DNA from: Ruminococcus sp. | GTDB lineage: Bacteria; Bacillota; Clostridia; Oscillospirales; Acutalibacteraceae | NCBI GenBank assembly: GCA_017502425.1 | Contig: JAFVVB010000077.1 | Span: 1-17,020 of the forward strand | DNA: 17,020 nt | Reading direction: 5' to 3' | In this document: positions 15,876 through 17,020 of the stretch, piece after piece | How the letters are laid out: every line of letters starts with the position of its first letter | How positions within the stretch are numbered: position 1 is the first letter of the stretch | Notes under the pieces: model-generated | Databases searched by the model: none | Told to the model about the DNA's origin: nothing | Seen by the model: the letters and a program-made list of their open reading frames with translations, nothing else | Program-made: the position numbers and the translations under genes

Positions 15876-16127
15876 GAATAATAACGAATTATCCGCGGTG
15901 CCACCTTGATTCACGAGATGCCGTGCGCTTATCGGATACTGACATATCCGTGACAACTGACGTGTGTCGTACGTTGCAGAATACTCTGCGTGTCAGAAAA
16001 AGTCACGCATTTGACTGCACCCTCAGCGGTCCATTTGACAACCTGTATCTTACCCGACTTTCAGCGCCACGGGCTCTCTGTAAAGGCATTTGCTGTCTTT
16101 ATCTCCGCGTCAACGGTTTAAAAATAT
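15841..16127 (-). ncRNA. T-box riboswitch, tryptophan-specific (UGG specifier), upstream of trpB
   Basis: This is a complete T-box leader on the minus strand. Stem I carries the conserved AGAGAG and GTGGCGCTGAAAG distal-loop motifs (about 16080-16057). A specifier of UGG (16033-16031) sits in the AAAUGGACC context. A small hairpin with CGGATA/TATCCG arms (15950-15933) fits Stem III. The T-box sequence AAGGTGGCACCGCGG lies at 15907-15893 and contains the UGGC bulge that pairs with the NCCA end of uncharged tRNA. The leader ends in a terminator. Uncharged tRNA-Trp is expected to stabilise the antiterminator and switch on trpB. The amino-acid call rests on both the codon and the gene controlled; exact stem borders were not computed. 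Confidence 0.93.
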
Positions 16128-16133
16128 GGGATA

Positions 16134-16162
16134 ATTATATCACTATGGAATTTTTGTGTCAA
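16134..16162 (-). promoter_or_regulatory. Consensus sigma-A promoter for the T-box/trpB unit
   Basis: On the minus strand TTGACA (16162-16157) and TATAAT (16139-16134) are both perfect and 17 nt apart, with TG at 16142-16141 giving an extended -10. Transcription would start near 16127. Such a strong promoter suits a gene controlled mainly by premature termination. Confidence 0.92.
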
Positions 16163-16222
16163 GCTTTTGATTTTATAATATAGCAAGCTCTGGATTGAAC
16201 CTTCCGTTTTGTTTGAATATGC

Positions 16223-16519
16223 CTAATGGTAAAGGCTCTTTATCTGTTGCGTGTGATTTAGACCAAGTTTCTGCAAGTCCTTACCCTTGCCTTTTTGCTC
16301 AATGAGTACGTGGGTAGCAGGGATGTATGCATCAATAAAGCTTGTGTGGTCAAGCTTTACCTGTTCTTCAAAGGTAATGAACTGCTCAGGGTGGGTAACA
16401 CCGAGAACATCCTGAAGTAACGAGAGCCAGAACTTCTGACTTTCGCCTTTCTCATAACCTTTGTTCTTCCAATATTCATAGAATTCCTTAGCCGCTAAAC
16501 GGCGTTCTGTGTCTTTCAT
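16223..16519 (-). pseudogene. N-terminal fragment of an MmeI/type IIL-like DNA methyltransferase (COG1002-like)
   Basis: The 98-residue product matches my knowledge of the start of class I SAM-dependent DNA methyltransferases of the MmeI (type IIL restriction-modification) group: EFYEYWKNKGYEKGESQKFW, then LLQDVLGV, VKLDHTSFIDAYIP and THVLIEQKGKGKDL. Full-length relatives have roughly 900 residues or more. Here the family match stops near residue 83 and the frame ends at 98, so the nuclease, helical, methylase and target-recognition parts are all absent. The control signals remain: promoter TTGCAA-17-TATAAT and GGGAG (16531-16527) 7 nt before the ATG. The remaining 60 or so bases before the T-box promoter do not resume the family. 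It is probably a deletion remnant; a short stand-alone protein is less likely. Not to be counted as a working methylase. Confidence 0.75.
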
Positions 16520-16547
16520 AGTAGTACTCCCAAAACAATATGTTCTT

Positions 16548-16576
16548 ATTATAAAACCAAAAGTAGTTTATTGCAA
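16548..16576 (-). promoter_or_regulatory. Promoter of the methyltransferase fragment
   Basis: On the minus strand TTGCAA (16576-16571) and TATAAT (16553-16548) are separated by 17 nt, with a start near 16541 and a 22-nt leader. It remains intact although the gene behind it is truncated. Confidence 0.75.
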
Positions 16577-16589
16577 TAAAAAGTGAAAA

Positions 16590-16611
16590 ACGCACGTGGG
16601 TGCACGTGCGT
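16590..16611 (-). terminator. Intrinsic terminator of the EF-hand gene
   Basis: ACGCACGTG (16590-16598) pairs perfectly with CACGTGCGT (16603-16611) around a 4-nt loop. Minus-strand transcription meets TTTTT right after the stem (the first T pairs as its last base) and a second T run soon after. It lies 43 nt beyond the stop codon of the small EF-hand ORF, which supports that ORF as a real transcribed gene. Confidence 0.85.
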
Positions 16612-16653
16612 CTTCCAAAAACAGAAAAAAGAAAATGTAAAAAGAGAGTCTAA

Positions 16654-16824
16654 TCAGAAACCATAGTCAAAATCTACGTCGTAGTTATCCTCGTCGAAAA
16701 AGTAGCAGTCGTCGTTATCATCGTTTTCCATGCTGTCTAAAAACATGAATTCAGCCGCCTGCTCACATATGTCGATAGTACCATCTCTATTGAAATCAAA
16801 AATTGAACCTAAAATACCCAGCAT
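16654..16824 (-). CDS. Small acidic single-EF-hand protein (56 residues)
   Basis: The frame encodes 56 residues from ATG 16824 to TGA 16656-16654. Residues 10-21 (DFNRDGTIDICE) form a canonical EF-hand loop with Asp1, Asn3, Asp5, Gly6, Ile8, Asp9 and Glu12 in place, flanked by a hydrophobic start and a helix-like EQAAEFMFLDSM. The last 24 residues are mostly Asp, Glu, Asn and aromatic residues. There is no signal peptide or membrane segment, so a cytoplasmic calcium-binding or buffering role is possible (inference). AAAGGG (16839-16834) lies 9 nt upstream, and a possible extended -10 (TGATATTAT) lies at 16863-16855. A strong terminator follows. Small proteins of this style occur in Clostridia to my knowledge, but I know of no assigned function. 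Confidence 0.7.
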   Translation of the reverse strand: MLGILGSIFDFNRDGTIDICEQAAEFMFLDSMENDDNDDCYFFDEDNYDVDFDYGF

Positions 16825-16861
16825 AAAAGCACGCCCTTTCTTTAATGTGTCTATATAATAT

Positions 16862-16887
16862 CACATGATGTGTCCGTTAAATCGGAC
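16862..16887. promoter_or_regulatory. Overlapping inverted repeats in the EF-hand gene promoter region
   Basis: CACATGATGTG (16862-16872) is an 11-base inverted repeat. GTCCG-TTAAAT-CGGAC (16872-16887) is a second with 5-base arms; the two share one base. They sit on and just upstream of the possible extended -10 of the small EF-hand gene, where a repressor or activator could bind. The arms are short, so chance is possible. Confidence 0.3.
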
Positions 16888-16919
16888 TTTGGTTTGACAT
16901 ATTACACGTTGGGTCGAAA

Positions 16920-16960
16920 TTTTGATAAACGGGACGCCCATGTCGCCGTCCCCTACGAAA
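16920..16960. repeat. Short GC-rich inverted repeat of dispersed-repeat type at the window end
   Basis: In an AT-rich intergenic stretch, ACGGGACGCCCATG is followed by TCGCCGTCCCCTACG; GGGACG and CGTCCC form the arms. On the minus strand it reads GTAGGGGACGGCG...GGGCGTCCCG, a layout I associate with short dispersed repeats in Clostridia genomes. Only one copy is in the window, so repeat status is not shown here. I see no gene between about 16860 and 17020. Confidence 0.35.
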
Positions 16961-17020
16961 GGATACCTCATTATCGCTCATTAAAACTTGAGGGCTACGC
17001 ACCTCGGCGCTTAAATATCA

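Noticed and set aside
15710..16183. A 157-residue plus-strand open frame
   Set aside because: It lies antisense to the T-box leader and its terminator, has no ribosome binding site and shows no recognisable protein features.

Overview
The window reads like a chromosomal segment of a low-to-moderate GC Gram-positive bacterium, most likely a gut-type member of Clostridia (Oscillospiraceae/Ruminococcaceae-like). Reasons: strong GGAGG ribosome binding sites, near-consensus sigma-A promoters with 17-nt spacers, a tRNA-sensing T-box leader, a LytR-CpsA-Psr (LCP) protein, a tyrosine-kinase-type polysaccharide regulator, and a secreted protein with cell-wall/glucan-binding-like aromatic repeats. The taxonomic call is inference from gene style, not from a marker gene.

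Region 1 (1-13582, plus strand) is the downstream part of an exopolysaccharide or capsule locus of the Wzx/Wzy type. In order it holds: the end of a hexapeptide acetyltransferase, a GT4-like glycosyltransferase, a GT2 glycosyltransferase, a Wzy-like polymerase, a 1577-residue secreted phosphodiester-glycosidase-family protein with a long repeat tail, a Wzx-like flippase, a fused Wzz/BY-kinase chain-length regulator, a small membrane-anchored surface protein with a sortase-like tail, and an LCP family protein. Three transcription units are suggested. The first four genes are tightly packed and read in from upstream. A promoter lies before the glycosidase gene, and a very good extended -10 promoter lies before the kinase gene. 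A bidirectional terminator at about 13550-13582 closes the locus.

Region 2 (13606-14359, minus strand) is a single phosphoglycosyl transferase gene with its own promoter. It converges on the locus and presumably supplies the first, lipid-linked sugar. Together the genes give initiation (phosphoglycosyl transferase), extension and decoration (GTs, acetyltransferase), export (Wzx), polymerisation (Wzy), length control (Wzz/BY-kinase), possible attachment to the wall (LCP) and a secreted protein that may bind or trim the product. No tyrosine phosphatase partner of the kinase is in the window.

Region 3 (14382-16162, minus strand) is a standalone tryptophan synthase beta gene (trpB). It is controlled by a complete T-box riboswitch with a UGG (Trp) specifier, a perfect promoter and a strong leader terminator. 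A 14-codon ORF with an excellent ribosome binding site lies between the T-box terminator and trpB.

Region 4 (16173-17020, minus strand) holds a truncated N-terminal fragment of an MmeI/type IIL-like DNA methyltransferase that still has its promoter and ribosome binding site. Next comes a 56-residue single-EF-hand acidic protein that is too short for the usual ORF cutoffs, with its terminator. The window ends in gene-free sequence carrying a short GC-rich inverted repeat of dispersed-repeat type.
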